Assembly (NCBI GenBank): GCA_026261815.1
Contig: JAMPIT010000230.1
Location: 41,438,501 to 41,502,500, forward strand
From: Monarcha castaneiventris obscurior
Taxonomy: Eukaryota; Chordata; Aves; Passeriformes; Monarchidae
Length of the DNA: 64,000 nt
Reading direction: 5' to 3'
The notes beneath the pieces are model-generated. The model had not been told where the DNA came from. It was given only the letters and a program-made list of their open reading frames with translations, and searched no databases. A program made the position numbers and the translations under genes. Below are positions 23,856-37,210 of this stretch, piece by piece (the first letter of the stretch is position 1; every line of letters starts with the position of its first letter).

Positions 23856-26800
23856 TGGATATATATGTGAGCTTTGAAAAAATGATTTGGAGCACTACCC
23901 CAGTTCAATTACATGAAAAAGAAAATAAAACATTAGGGGTCATTTTCATCTCTTGGTAGCTTTTCAGCATTTAATGTACTCAGTAATTTGATAGTATCAA
24001 ACCTTCTGAGACTCTGTGCTAGTGTATATTGCAGTTTAATGTTACTGAAAAGGATCAGTTAAGCAAAATACTGATTTTCATTGAAAACCCATCATATTTC
24101 ATTAGAAGGAATTTCATTTCTCTTTGTTCAAGTTATTAAAGAACCTGAATTCCATCTCATGTATCTCTAAATCAGTTGAACCAAATTAAGATCCCTACAA
24201 ATCCTGTATAAGTAAGAAGTTGATAAAATGCATTCTTCATATTTCCCTGATATGTAATGTGTGTTCATTTCTGTAATTAGCACAAGTGTGAAAAATAGCA
24301 CAGATTAAGACAGCAAACAGGCCGGTTTACAGAGCTGTGACTTTGAGTCACTGGGAGGGGAGTGCTGAGCACTGGCTTAGTTAAATATACAAGCCAAGGA
24401 GTAGATCATCAGAACACAAAAGTAGGCTTTAGGAGATGTTAATGCTACTTATGTTAATAACCCTCCATGTGATACAAGAAAGTATATAAATGGTTCTTTC
24501 ACCATTGCTTTTTTTACCCTTTTGGTACTAACTGGCAAAGCTTCAATTAAGAAAAGGTCACCAAAAGCTTAAATTCTTAGTGGAAGTTTTTCAGCTCTTT
24601 AACTAAAAAACACTTTTGTATCTTCCTTCTTTCCCCCTCTCCACCCCTTTCCTGACCCTTTTTTAATGAGCATAAGCAATATTGGGGAGGATTTACAGCA
24701 TGTTTAAAAGTCACTGTGGCTCCACTGACTTCGGTAGACATATGTTGTTTTTTGACCAAACACCTGATGCCTTATTTTACTGTGTCTTTTCTTCCAAAGA
24801 GATGCCTGAATCTTGACTGGTTGATTGTTTTGGTTTTGGGGTTTTTTTGCCTTACAAAATTGCATTTAACGTTGCTAGGTATCAACTGGCTGTTTTAAAA
24901 CAGTGGGAGTAAATAAAAATGAACAGAAAATATAATATGCCATAGCAAATATAACTCTATCTTCTACTGCTAATTAGAAGTTGAAAGTCAGATTTTTACG
25001 TATAATTTGTGTGTGAATAGAACAAGTCTTTGTAATTGAAGGCTGTCAAAAGAGTAGATTTTTAACAGCCAGTTTTTAATTTCTAAGGTGATTTGTTTGT
25101 TACCTTGTTCATAGCTGCCACAATTTTGGGTGCACCTGAGTCTGTGGGCACCCAACTGCGTTTTAGCTGTGTGCCTCTCCCCTTGAGGCACCATCACACC
25201 AGAGACTGTTGTCTCAGGGATGAAGTGCTGCAGGGTATGTAGAATATATAACAGCACGTAGCAGCTTGGCTCTTGGTGTGCATCACAGCCCACTGAACAC
25301 GCCTGAGGCACGTTGTGAAGCACCTCGGAAAGTCTCAGTCATTTTTACAAACCCAAGTTTACTTACCTGCTCAGCATTGGTTCATTGGTACTGAAGTATT
25401 GAACTCCTTTATGAAGAGGCAAATGTGTGAAATTCAAAATGAAGGGGTTTATATGTGGTAGGCTGGATTTCACCTTGAGGCATCGTGTGAGTCAGAGCAG
25501 AGAGGAAAGCTTCTGGCTGGCAGTGGCAGGTGTATTGAACTTTTCATAGGTGTGATTTATGCTGCTCTCTGCTTTCCAGCCGCTTCTGTTGGGCTGAGGG
25601 TGAGAGAAAACAATCTATCCCATGCCTTTAAAAAACAAATCAAAGTAAGTTAAAATCTGCTAAGTTTTCTTCCCTCCTTCCTTCTTTTTTGACCTTGAAT
25701 TCAGTGTAATGGTAGCATGTTAGCAGCAGCACAGACCTGAAAACACTGAGAGAAAATCCTCAGGTAATGCCATAGCTGGAACAGATGAAGCACTACTTAG
25801 CAGGGCCTGGCTATGTTCTCTTGAATTTTGGCCATGTTTTGTCAGTTCTCGTCTGTACTTCTTTGTTAGTGTAGCTTTATGGTTTGCATACATTTCCTTC
25901 ATGGCAGAGCGTTTGCCACTGATGTAATTTTGTCTGTGCAAGTGAAGAGTTGTGCAGTCAGTACTCCTGTAGGCACCGATCTTGGACATCTTAGATGTGA
26001 ATTACTGCAAGCCTCGATGTTCAAAATGCAAAATATTTTGTCAGAAAATACTTTTGCATTGAAAGGAAAATGTTATTTTGCTGAACCATAGCAATTACAC
26101 CAATCTCTGTTTCTCAAGTCCAGCATAAAAGTTTCTGGTCACAAGAATGTCCCTCTCCAGGGTATGTAATGCCCTTCTGCTGTAGACACTCATGTGAGAA
26201 GCTGGAGCTAGAGATTCAAGTCCCTGGTTTGAAAGACAAAGCGACAATTTGAGCTGGTACTTTTCTAGATCCTAGGTGAGGTTTTGTTTAGGGTTTTTTG
26301 TTTTGTGGGAGTTTTTTATTATTTTCTTTTTTTACTTTTTGCCCAATTCAATTTTAAGCATAAATTCCTTACCTTAGTGCGGAGCAGAAAAATATTCAAA
26401 ATGTTCGCAATTTTCTTAACAGACAAAAAGATCCTGCCCTTTATCCAAGACTGCAAGGAGCTCCTTATTCAAGAGATGTGTCCTTCACGAGGAAAACATG
26501 ATGGGTTAGTTTGGACATGTGGGATTCGGCAGCATGTGCTGGTCTGAAACCCCTGAAAAGCGAGAAACAAAGTCTCCAAACACTTCACTGCTGCAACAAG
26601 GGAGCTTTTGCATTAGCATACAGGTTTTTGGAGCTGCTATAGCCACACTGTTGTCAAGATGGAGGAATGTGGGAACACAGTGTAAGCTCCTCTTTGGATT
26701 GTCTCCACTCGTGGGGAGTGGAGTTTGCAGTTTGGGACAGAGGGTGGTTCTTATGCTGTCTGGAGGACAAGGACATAGGTTCTTCCTGGCGGTTGTGGAG

Positions 26801-26950
26801 TTCTTGGGTGGGTGGGGAAGGTGCCTGGGGCTTCAACAGGACTCCTACTATCTTCTGCTAGACACAGAGGAAAGGCTTTTGTTTTGTCCTCCTCCATCTT
26901 TCTCTCCATCCCCTACATAAGAGTTGTAAAAAATGCTCTTCAAATTTATG
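23856..26950. other. Gene-free DNA; one CT-rich patch
   Basis: No gene was recognised. A pyrimidine-rich run lies at 24621-24642. A weak 'ccactgacttcggtaga' word at 24722 may be a last trace of the palindromic repeat seen elsewhere. Frames at 26519-26920 plus and 26654-26836 minus lie on top of each other. Confidence 0.55.
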
Positions 26951-26962
26951 TCTGTATGTTTA

Positions 26963-26991
26963 GGTACACACACACTCACACGTGTGAGTGT
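26963..26991. repeat. CA/TG junction with a 20-bp perfect palindrome
   Basis: A short CA-rich tract runs into a perfect inverted repeat at 26972-26991 whose centre is CACGTG, the canonical E-box. Ten base pairs match on each side without a loop. It may simply be a CA-to-TG microsatellite junction. Confidence 0.8.
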
Positions 26992-29900
26992 ATGCAGGTA
27001 TTTCTTGGATTGTCCTGGGGACGTGCAGGTGGTCAGCAGGTGGAGAGCACTAGCACGTAGCAAATGACCCGATTAGTTTTCCCCTGTTAGTCCAAACAAT
27101 GCCAGCCCTGCTAGTTATTTCTGGAATGTGTTACAGCAGAGCCATGTTCAGCAGACTAGCTTTGTTGCTAAGGAATAGCAGCAACCACAGGGAAAAAAAA
27201 AAAAAGCTGATTTCTAAGCTTTTCAAAACAATGTCTGGAGGGATTTCCCTTTGGACTTAAAGTACATTAATCTTTCTGTCTCTTATCAGAATTGCAGTGT
27301 TTTCATGTTCAGGTATCATAGCTTGGCTGGGGGAACATTTGTAAACACAGACAAATGTGTCTTCTCTGAGTATTAGGGGTCTTCTTATTTAAGGAAGGGA
27401 ATTCGGCCACTTCAGATACATTCTTTGCATCTTGTGATTTCAGGAATTGGGAATAGCTCAGGCTTGACGACCTCAGGTACACGGGGCTTTTGTTTTGCCA
27501 AACAGCTTTTCCTTCGAAAAGGGAGAAAGTTGTTGTTTTTTCTAATGTGTGGTGAACAGATCAGCACCTGATCCACAAAGAAGAAAATCTTAGGAATACG
27601 GCAGCAGTGTAGAGTTTTTCACGTCTGTGCCCATCCATATGGGCAGAGAGATTCTGTGGTACCCTTTTATAGCTAGGTAGAATTAATCCCAGTGGTGGCT
27701 GTACAGGAGAACATGAGTTTGTCTGCTGCTGCTAGTGAATGGTAATATCTGTTTAGTTGCAGAAATGGGTGGATTTTGGTGCCTAAAGCTGCTTTGCTGT
27801 AGCTGGTCTGTGATGATCATTCTACATTAACCTGTTGACTGTAGGTTTCTTAGCTGCTGTTCAATAAATTGTCTGAATTGGAGATTGCACCTCTCTTGAA
27901 AGAGCAGCAAGAAATAAACATACAAGTAAAGAAGAAAATTGTGATGGAGAAAAGCAAATCTGTGTATGTATCCCGTCAATTGGAAACATCACCTCTGTAC
28001 TGATAATTGGCTTAAAGCACCTACAAGAGCCAGGTACAATTTACTCCAGTAATAGAAGGGGGACTTCTCTATGTGTGCTCATATCTAATGGTCAGTAAAC
28101 TGGAGAGAAGTATGATATTGAAGCATAAATAGTGTCATAAATATATATTATTACTCAGCATAGCTCCCTGTTTTGCCTTCAGATATGTGCTACAAAATTA
28201 AGCTTGTTTCAATAAAGAATGAAATAATAGAAAGTTTGATCAAGAAACTGTTTTCTGCTTCAAGAGAGAAATTCTCTGTAGCTACAACATTTTTTGTACC
28301 ACCAAAATTATAAAGTTGAATGTAAATTGTGTAAGTTTTTATTTTTCTTGAGTATTACTGTCAAGTAAATCTATAAAGATGATTAAAAACTGGCTTCCTC
28401 TCAGCCCTTTCATTTGTAACTATACAAATGTGCCAGTCTCAGCAAACAGATGTCCACATCATAACAGTCATCATCACAGTTGGCTTGAAACCTTGCCTGT
28501 CTCATAAATCCATCTAAGGACTGAAGAGACAAGGAGTTTTACCCCTCTTGGTCTCTCTAGGTCAGACCTAAAAGAATAGCTAAGGAGAGTAAAAAGAAAT
28601 TCTGCTTTGTTCCTTGGGTGTTATATTGTATGGGTTTTGAAATCCCATGATTCCTGTTGCTGTCCTTTAGGGATATCTTGTTATTAAAACAGACTTATAA
28701 CCAAAAATATGTAGCCAATGTTGTTGTGTGATAGTTGCTTTGTTCACACCATGCTGAGCCTGGGAGGGGGATGCATTAAGGATTTAGTACAAAAGGAGTG
28801 GGAGAAGGAATTCAGTTTTATCCCTAGCCCTGGCACAAGCACGTGGATCACTGTGAAGGAGGGAACTTACCAGAACAGGGAGTTGATCTGAGTGCTCTTG
28901 GGCAGCTTTGGGGAGCTTTGTGCAAATTCTTTTACTGACTCCTATAAGAGGGTAAGTCATACTCATTGGATATGCCTGGGATCTAGCTGTATGTTTTTCA
29001 GATTCAAAGATTGCATGAAAATGCAATTTTCTGAATCCTGGCTTTTTTGTCCTTTCTCTGCATAACAATAACTCTTAAAAGCCAAGAGTGGATTTACAGA
29101 CAAAATAAGGTGTTTAGACCAATACTTTATTGAGGAACAACTTAAAATTTCCTGTTGGTGCTGTAGCTTATCAGCCACCAGCATGTGCAAGATGTAAGAG
29201 CAGGATGCTCTGGGGGTGTCTTTGTTCCTGAAAGGCTTTGTGGCTTTACTAAAGCCTGAGATGTCTGCCAGTCAGCGCTGGTAAGTAGTGTCTCACTGCA
29301 GGATGAGTATGGAGATTGCTGAAACACTGAAGTCCCCCTTCACAGATTATGGTGCTGTTCAGTGCCTGTGCAAAGAACAAAGAGGCTGTATCTCAAAGGA
29401 CTTTTAATAATCCGAAATTGGGTTTTCTGGGGAAAGGAGTGGGTTATTTTAGACTACTGCATTGTAGGGTAAGGTCCTGTAATCCCAAACTACCACAAAC
29501 TGCTGTCTCTAGTTTTTATCAAGAGTTTATGTTGCCACAAGTAAAGTCTGCTGTGACACTGGGATGGGATAGATCTTTCCTTACAGTCCTAAAAGTAGTG
29601 TGAGTCTGACCTGTATGAGGCATCTTGCCGTTACGTGGTGTGGTGTGCACGGCATGTGTGTCTTCTGCTTCTTGTGCTGTGACCTGTCTTGTGTGCAGGA
29701 TGGTGGGGGTAGAGAGAGGTGTCTAGGAAATATTTGTCTTTCAAAAGGACTGCATCTTGTCTGCTTATACCGAAATGATAATGCTGAATTTCTTACATCG
29801 TTAATTTCCATGGCAACGAAAAATAATCTCATAAATGTGGGATTATTGCTTTAGGATCAAAGAGGGGAGAACCTGGGCTGTGGAAGAGAAAGTTCTTTAT

Positions 29901-30509
29901 TTAAATATCTTAGCAGCAGAAGGAATAACAAAACATCTCTTGAGATTTGAGCATATTTTGCTTTTACTTCTTGATCACCTACAAACCCAAGCCTTAAATA
30001 TTAAGCAAATAAAAGCAAGAATGTCTATCTCTCTTTCTGTATTATCTTGTAAGCATTGTTCATTGCTTCTGAGTGCTCAGCAGACAATGAAATAATTGCA
30101 GTGGAGCAATAAAGAATATTTAAAAGAAATCCCTTGTGGCTCTTAGCATTGCCCTCGCACCAACTGGCTGGAAGGTTACACCCCAAAAAAGAACATAATA
30201 CTGTTGTGAGAACAGGTGACTCATCCCAAATAGCTCTTAATGGGGACTCCAGTGGCAATATTTCTTCTCAGCAGGCTGTTTGTAGGGCAGCAAAAACATT
30301 CATGGGCTTGCTAAAGAATTCTAGATGGAGTCCACTGCAGTTTTCCCCATGAGATTATTGCTGCAAGCATCTCAGTGTCCTCTGCTTCTTTTCATCACAT
30401 GTCATTTTGAAGCTGTTTGTCTCTCACATACCTACTTACATATTGAGAAGCTACAGAGGAAATGCAGGTTTACAGAAAGGGGCTCACCAGCTGCCATTTT
30501 TCCTAAAAG
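26992..30509. other. Gene-free DNA with a 13-nt A-run
   Basis: An A-run lies at 27193-27205. No gene was recognised. Frames are at most 94 codons (28784-29068 minus), and several overlap on opposite strands (29581-29832 minus, 29600-29854 plus). Confidence 0.6.
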
Positions 30510-30960
30510 AAAAGCTGCAATTTAACATTAGCCTAGCAATTAAGCAAAAATTTACGCTAACATGCTGCTTTCTTGCATAAAAATCCCTCTCAGCAACTCT
30601 GAAAATTATCTACGAGACAGGTAATAGAATAATTCCCAGCATCTTTGATTTGGAAAAGCCATTTTCTGGCATGATTGATATTTCCTTTGTGTTAGCATGG
30701 GAGGCCATAGAAAGAGGAGTAATCTCTCTAATGGGTGTACTCCAGGCTGGTGCCTGGGCTCCATGATACATTTGTCAGGCTTTAATTAAAGCTCTGGAGT
30801 TGAATTTCCACAGTAATTAACTTTTATTTTCAGTTATACTATGTCTCTCATTTTTGACACTGACTCTTTCCTGTTAGAGATAGGGGCAGCAATTGGCACG
30901 AAAAAATAAAGAATGTGGAAATAAGGCATAATTTAAGAAATGGCATTGTATTTGCCATGA
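30510..30960. promoter_or_regulatory. Candidate conserved non-coding element with homeodomain words
   Basis: The stretch lacks simple repeats and contains TGATTGAT (30672-30679) and a 14-bp perfect palindrome gctttaattaaagc (30779-30792), i.e. two facing TAATTA-type homeodomain half sites. It also contains further CAATTAAG and GTAATTAAC words. The density of such words over 450 bp is the reason for the call; enhancer activity is inference. Confidence 0.32.
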
Positions 30961-33900
30961 CTTCTGAAAGTAGTCAAAATCACGTTTTCCTTCAAAGCTG
31001 TTTTGTTGTTAGCTACCTAATATGTTTTCTCTACTGCATAACCACATATCCTATTCCCCTGGTTACCATTCCTTATGCAGTGGCTGGTAGTAAACAAGCA
31101 ACTTTTGTTCAGTAGTACCCTACATCATGTTACAACAGGTCTTTCACATTATGTCTCACAGAAATATTTCATTACCTTTTGGCAAATCTTGGCTTTTAAG
31201 CATGAATGTGTGCTAGGGCAGCTATTCAGATCATTATTTCTGGACTGCAACTTTTAGTTCAGTTCTGGGTTGGATTTTTAAGAGTAAATACCACAAGAGT
31301 CTACATTCTATTGTCAGTGGTGGGTTTGGATTGCAGGAATTTCTGTCTCATTGAACATGCACACTGCTTTTATTAATAGAAGTTAGGCACTTGAGTCTGC
31401 TCTTTAGATTTCAGGTATCTTTCTCTTCCAGTTTTAATTTATGTAGTTTTCACACATACGGGGAAGTACTATTATGTAGAAGCACAAATAGAAAAATCAC
31501 AGTCGTCATTGTCATTTGGCTTGGCCTTAACAAAACAGCTTTTCCAGGAACAGAGAAATGCAGGCCAAGAATCCAGTCCCCTTCTGCCTGAACTGCTGTA
31601 TCAATTACCCTTTGACAGACGCACTGAGCTGCATTTTAAAAATTAAGGTGTTTTCTTTACACTTCTGTGGTCTAAAATCTCTGCTATTTGTTGACTGTCT
31701 TCTGATTTCCACTCTGAATGTGTTCCCAGCTGGCTGTCACCACGTCCTCAACGTGTGCCAGCCTGCATGTTCCTGTGCTCCCAGGCAAGATCAGTGAAAG
31801 CCTCCTTTCAGGATGCTGTAATTGAGTAAAAAATTCTGAGAAAAAATTAATTTCCCAGGTGTCTGAATGTTGTCTCGTCTCACTCTCAAGAATAATCTTC
31901 CAGAGAGGAGGTGGCTGCTTTCTAGCTTTACTTTTCTCAGACCTGTTGGTGTAAACTAACTTTGGAGTTTGCTTTCTGTAATTTGCAGCAGCATCTTCTT
32001 TCCTAAAGACTTGAAATAGTATCCCTTGTTTCTAAACTGCAGATCTGGTCTTGCTGCTATAGCTTTGAAACAGGTGATGGAACAGGCCCTCTGAATGCAA
32101 TGCTACCAGTAAAGAAGCAGCTAAGAATAGTATCACTTCTGAAATAAAGCACTAGAGATAATTAAGCAGAACAGTGCAGTAAATCAGTGTGGCACTTAAG
32201 GGCATGGCAAAGGCCATGAAAAAGAAAGGTAACAAATTGTATGGTGAGAGATGCTAATTGATCATTGTTTGCAATTTCAAGCTGTGTCTCCAGATTTCAT
32301 TTTAATATTTCTTGTGGACTGAAAAGCAAGTGCAGAGCTGAACTGACGGTGATAAAACAGAAGAGTGAAAGCTGGATGGAGACATGGGCTATTCAGGCAT
32401 CAAATTCCTGTGAAGTAATTCTGACTAGCAATATGTTTCCAAGTGTTTTGACTATCTATTTTATAATGTGCTGGCTCTACTCACCCCACTTGTCTTAGAA
32501 AACTGTTCCATAACAGAATGTGTCTGGATGCTGTGAAATCCTTTATGATATTTTCTCTATACCTTCTCTTTTTTAATTTGTCTTGATTCTTCCTTGATTC
32601 TACCATCTCTATGCTTCATGTGTCCATAAATTATTTATCCACTGTCTATTAAAATTGTTCATTGTAGATAATTTTACCAGCTCTTTGATCAGCTTTATCC
32701 CTGAATGTACTTCAGTGCTAGCATCTGTTTAGCAGTGCTATGTCAAGGACTGAGTGGCATTATTTTACATGCAGTTGCTCTAGAGATGTCATGGAGAGGA
32801 ATCTCATCTATGTGTTCCACTGCAATACCCACGTGGAAGAGAAACTTGGGGTTTGTTTGATTTCTGACCCTGCTCAGGTTCCCAGATCTGATTTTGGACT
32901 AACCCAAATGGTGGTTAGTGACCCATCCTGTTTTAATACAGGACCTCACCCCAACTTTTCTAAGATTAAAAAGGAGCTAATGTAAATGGCTTACATGATA
33001 TTCCCAAAGATGAGCCTTGCCTCAAATCTGCCATTAAACTGTATTATATTTCCTCCAGACACCATGGAGTCTTGCAAAGAAAGAATTAATGTGCATGGGT
33101 CCTGCATTGGTAGAGAGGAATGGCCACTGATGAGGTCCCAACTCTATAAACCATGTTTACAGCATTGCTTGGAAGCTTGTGTGTGATACATTGTGGTGTG
33201 TATCATTACTACTGATCTTTTTTGTTATAAGTACATTTCCAAAGTTTCCTTCTTCATCTGCAGAGAATTTTATGCCATAAATGTGTAATGCAGTTCTTCC
33301 AGGATCTATCTGTTTTCCACATAGAGCTATTACTTCATGTTTTATAGAGAAATCACTTACCAGGAGTAGGGTTTCCTGCCTATTAATTGTCCTTTGATGG
33401 ATTTTTGCAGATCAGTCTTGAGTTCACTTTGATCTTGACTTCCTCAAACTCACAAGCTTGAATGGGAAGCCCTGTAGCTATCTTAGCTGTGCTTGATCCA
33501 ATAAGCTCTCTCAGGAGGCTGGATTTATTCCCTAGAGCATAATGCCACACTGTGTGGCTTTTGCCTTCAGCCAACTCACACCTTCAGTAAAATATGTCTG
33601 TCCTTATCTGCAAAAGGCTGTGTAGATGTAATACTGATGTGTAGTGGGAATGTGTCTTGCCTGGGATTGCAAGCTCTTGGCTCCTTGGGGTAAGTCTTTA
33701 TATGTAGATGGTATCTAGGAGCAACAGTTGCTGTCATTCCCAAACCTTTAGGATGTTTGAAATCTTGCCCTTCATGTGGAGAAACAGACCACATGTGCAT
33801 TCACGATGCTTTTATGGCATATATTAAAGGTGAAAGCACACTGTGACATTGACTGGAATCATCCCATCACACGGGGAGGCTTTCAAGGCACCTGCTAATC

Positions 33901-34263
33901 ATTTACAGCATCTGTGGTCTTTCTTGACTCTTGCTGTAGCCAAAATATTGTCAACACAAGTTAGCTCAGCTGCTTTACTTACATGTGCTTAATATCTCTG
34001 ACAAAATGAGCATCCATTGTGAACAGGATTTAATATTGACCAGAAATCTCAGGCTGTTGATGTTGATACAGAGATATCTTAGTCAAGAAACAGAGTGAGG
34101 AAATAACTGAGTTTTAAATCTATGTGTGTAATTTTATTCTTTTCACCTAAACTGCAAATTAACAGGCTACAGTCAATCTGTGCACCTTAGTCCTGCTATA
34201 GCTGTTTTGTCTCAAATAAATAGTTTAGTGTTCATGGCCAGAGAAAGACAGAGAAACTGACCC
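30961..34263. other. Gene-free DNA
   Basis: No gene was recognised. A weak trace of an L3-type tail ('gattgcaagctctt' then 'ccttggggtaagtcttt', 33665-33700) was not strong enough to list as an element. Confidence 0.6.
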
Positions 34264-34352
34264 TGTTGTTTAGTGGACATTTTAGGGCGTTCTCACTACA
34301 CAGAGGAGACTCAGGTTTTGTTTCTCATTTATACAAAATGGAAAAATAGCTC
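34264..34352 (+). repeat. MIR-like SINE head fragment
   Basis: 'ttgtttagtggacattttag' matches the tRNA-like A-box head (gtctagtggttagag), and 'gaggagactcaggttttgtt' matches the B-box region (caggagac.tgggttctatt). The following 'catttatacaaaatgg' matches 'catctgtaaaatgg' of the core, implying that about 70 bp between them was lost. Plus-strand orientation. Internal deletion and divergence keep confidence moderate. Confidence 0.5.
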
Positions 34353-35854
34353 TAGGAGGGCAGGGAGGGAAGCCTTATGTTAGAGTACTCAGCATAACAA
34401 TGGGTTAAGTACTTATCTAACTGGCTTAACCACCAAACTGGAAGGAGCCTTATTTTTCTGAGAAAAGAGTTGAAAGGCCATTTTTCCATCCAAGAAGGGT
34501 GGTCAAATATCTGAAACCTCAATAAAAGAAAAAAAATTTGGGGTGGGAAAAATATCTAACTCATCTCAGTGATCAACACTCAGTTGTACACACCATCAGA
34601 AAGTGTCAACATCATATGTCACTCTTCAGTTTTATATTTCTACAGTTGACAAATCAGAGATCAGAGCAACACTGTGTCAGTGCTGCTATCGATGCAGTAT
34701 TCTAGGCTTGTGTGCTGAGGCAGTAGAAAAACAAGCCAAAACTTTAGCTCCTGTGTAAGCAATGATTCTCCAAAATGCACAAGTAGGTGAAACTGGAGTA
34801 AGAAACTGCATTACTCCTTGAATTTGCAGTTTATGTCTAGTGCAGTTCCAAAGTGTAAATACAAGGAACTTGCACGTGTGATAAGCTCCCATATACGAAT
34901 TGTCCTCCTGCCAACATCTACAGTGCTGTTTGCATGGCCAGCCTGCTCTCAGAGCAGTCAAATGCCAGTAAAGCACCACAAACCCTAAGCAAGATAAATC
35001 TGAATATATGGGTCTCATCTGCATTCATAGCACAATGGGAAAGACTTGACAGAGTGATGAAGATGTAAAAAATGGGAGCTTGCACAATGCAGGTGCTGTG
35101 TGCTAAGTTACTTAGGCATTCTGAAGATGAAGATATGTCCTGTTTTTTCCCGAATCTGTGATAAGAAGGATTATTCAAAGCTGCAATTGATTCATGGATA
35201 ATGCAGACGTAGTATATTTTCACTGGAATGCAGAGAGAACTGGTTCATACAGATAAGTTATTAGAGAGGAATGGCACAAGATTTTCTTTCCAAGTGAATA
35301 ATCAAGCATCTGCATTGCCCTCAAAATGTCTAATATTGACTTTTTCCAACAAAAGAACATCAGATTCGGTGGACCACTGCTTTTGTGACTGTGCCTGGTT
35401 TATAGATCCAGTAATCACTATGACAAATCCCACTGTTCTTCGGTGTGAGATATACTGTTTTTTCAAGAAAACATTAAATGGTTTATATAAAGTCAGTCTC
35501 CCTCCCAGCCCTAACAAACTACTCCAGGATGGCTCTTTGTTTGCACTGTTCCATGTGCATTTAGCCTTCTGGTGAATAGCAAGGGAAAGTTTTGTTCTGC
35601 TGTGTTACAGCATGCTCAGTTGTACTCCTACCTGGTGGGAACAGATGTATCTACTTCTCCTTCTTCAGAAATGCCTTGCAGGGCTTTGAGACTTGAAATG
35701 GCCTATTATCTACCAAATAACAGATGTCTTCACAGATTAGCCTCTCGGAGTAAAAACACAAGCACACCACACAAAAGATGATGATTAGCTAGTTGAATAA
35801 CAATAGACAAACTCCAATGCAGATGTACAGGAAACAAGGAAAGGATCAGACACT
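34353..35854. other. Gene-free DNA
   Basis: Frames of 101-115 codons (34686-35024 and 34918-35223 minus, 35228-35575 plus) show no domain, no supporting splice sites and mutual overlap. Confidence 0.6.
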
Positions 35855-36190
35855 TATATTTCTATTTTTCTGAGTTCATTATATACATTCATTTTTACAA
35901 TGACATCTTAATGTTAAAGCTGCCATTACGCAGCTTTCTGTTTCAAAGCTTCTAACTTGTGATTTTTTCAAATTAAAATAATGTATTAATATTTCTCCCA
36001 ATTACATGCTGATAAAAGACTTAATTCAGTTTGCCTACAATTAATGCATTTGTTGCGAAAGTATTCCATATGTTAGTTTAGGTTTTTCTTTAAATATTTT
36101 TCGGTTAAAGATTTGCATTCATATCTTTCAATATGAAGGAGTTTGAAGAATGCTTCAATGATAAATCCTGCAAATCATAACACACCTCTC
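35855..36190. promoter_or_regulatory. Candidate conserved non-coding element, very AT-rich
   Basis: Contains a perfect 8-bp hairpin (aaagctgc at 35916-35923 and gcagcttt at 35930-35937, 6-nt loop). There are also many homeodomain-type words: CCAATTACATG near 35999, ACTTAATTC near 36019, CAATTAATGCATTTG near 36038 and ATTTGCATTC near 36111. No long open frame and no simple repeat lie inside it. Inference only. Confidence 0.33.
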
Positions 36191-36895
36191 TGTATATGGT
36201 CCCAGCAGAAGCCAGAGGGTTTACTCACATAATTTGGAGTGAAGCATATGAAGAATCAGACACATTTATCTACAGGACTTCCCCTTCTTGATGGTCCGAT
36301 TGCCTCCTTGCAAAGACTCGAGTGCCTGCTGTGATTCGGTGGTCAGAGTCTTCCTGAATGCAGAAAAATATAGACAAGGACTCTGTTGACCTTGAGTCTG
36401 GTAAAGGTTGCCTGAGACCTATTTTAGTCTGTAATTTTTTTCATTTCAGTAAGAATAATTTAGTCTCTGGGAGGAAAAAAAAGAAAAAAAAAGAACAAAA
36501 CAGGGGGATGGGCAATCATATTTCATTGCATTACAGTACCTTGTATTATTTTGTGGGATTTCCATATTACAGATCAGGAATTTGAAATCTTTCAGGGAGA
36601 GAGGACAATGCACAACAAAAACTAAGAGGGATTTCTACAGTGGAAGTCAAGGTTAGAGCTTTTTGCATATTAGTGGAAAACTGCTGCATTAGACTGCATT
36701 CTGGTGTGAAAAATCCTTATCCATGTATGTTTCTTTAAATTTTGCAGCTCAGCTATCCTAGGATTTTGTCAGTAGAGGGTACACTTCAGATGGGGGACAT
36801 ACGAAGGTTGTGGCCATGGCCTGAGTGGTTGACGTGTATTGAAATGATTAAGAAAGGACAAGGCTGAGCTATGGTCACCAAGTAAGAGAATCTAG
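36191..36895. other. Gene-free DNA with an A/G tract
   Basis: A pure purine tract of 27 nt lies at 36469-36495. Otherwise nothing recognised. Confidence 0.6.
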
Positions 36896-37024
36896 GAAAG
36901 GGACAAAGTGATTATTAATATGAGGGAATAAAGTGGTGAGACAGAGAGAGAAGGAGCAGAGGAGTGCTGAGGAGGAGAGGACGGGACATTTGAGAAGGGA
37001 TGGAAGCAGGAGAGAGAGGTGGAC
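36896..37024. repeat. Purine-rich (GA) low-complexity patch
   Basis: About 130 bp in which more than four of five plus-strand bases are A or G, with irregular gaga, ggag and gaagg units rather than a clean tandem repeat. The overlapping minus frame (36875-37063) is correspondingly rich in Leu, Ser, Pro and Phe, so it is compositional, not coding. Confidence 0.75.
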
Positions 37025-37199
37025 AGCATTCTGGCAGTAGAGACCAGAGTAGCAGTAAGACAAGGTCAGGTGTTAGTCAGCTCAAGGGTTAAAGTCTGGG
37101 CTCAGAACAGAAAAGTCTCCAGTTCTCTGGAGGATTGTGTGGGTGTCAGTATGGCTGTGTTACACAGTTTCTGAATTGGAGTCTTTTTTTATAATTTTC

Positions 37200-37210
37200 T
37201 TTTTTTTTTT
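37200..37210. repeat. Short T-run
   Basis: Eleven T residues, preceded by a second T-run at 37184-37190. A simple run with no other signal. Confidence 0.8.

Noticed and set aside
33660..33735. Possible L3-type tail ('gattgcaagctctt...')
   Set aside because: Only one or two short blocks match and the order breaks down afterwards.
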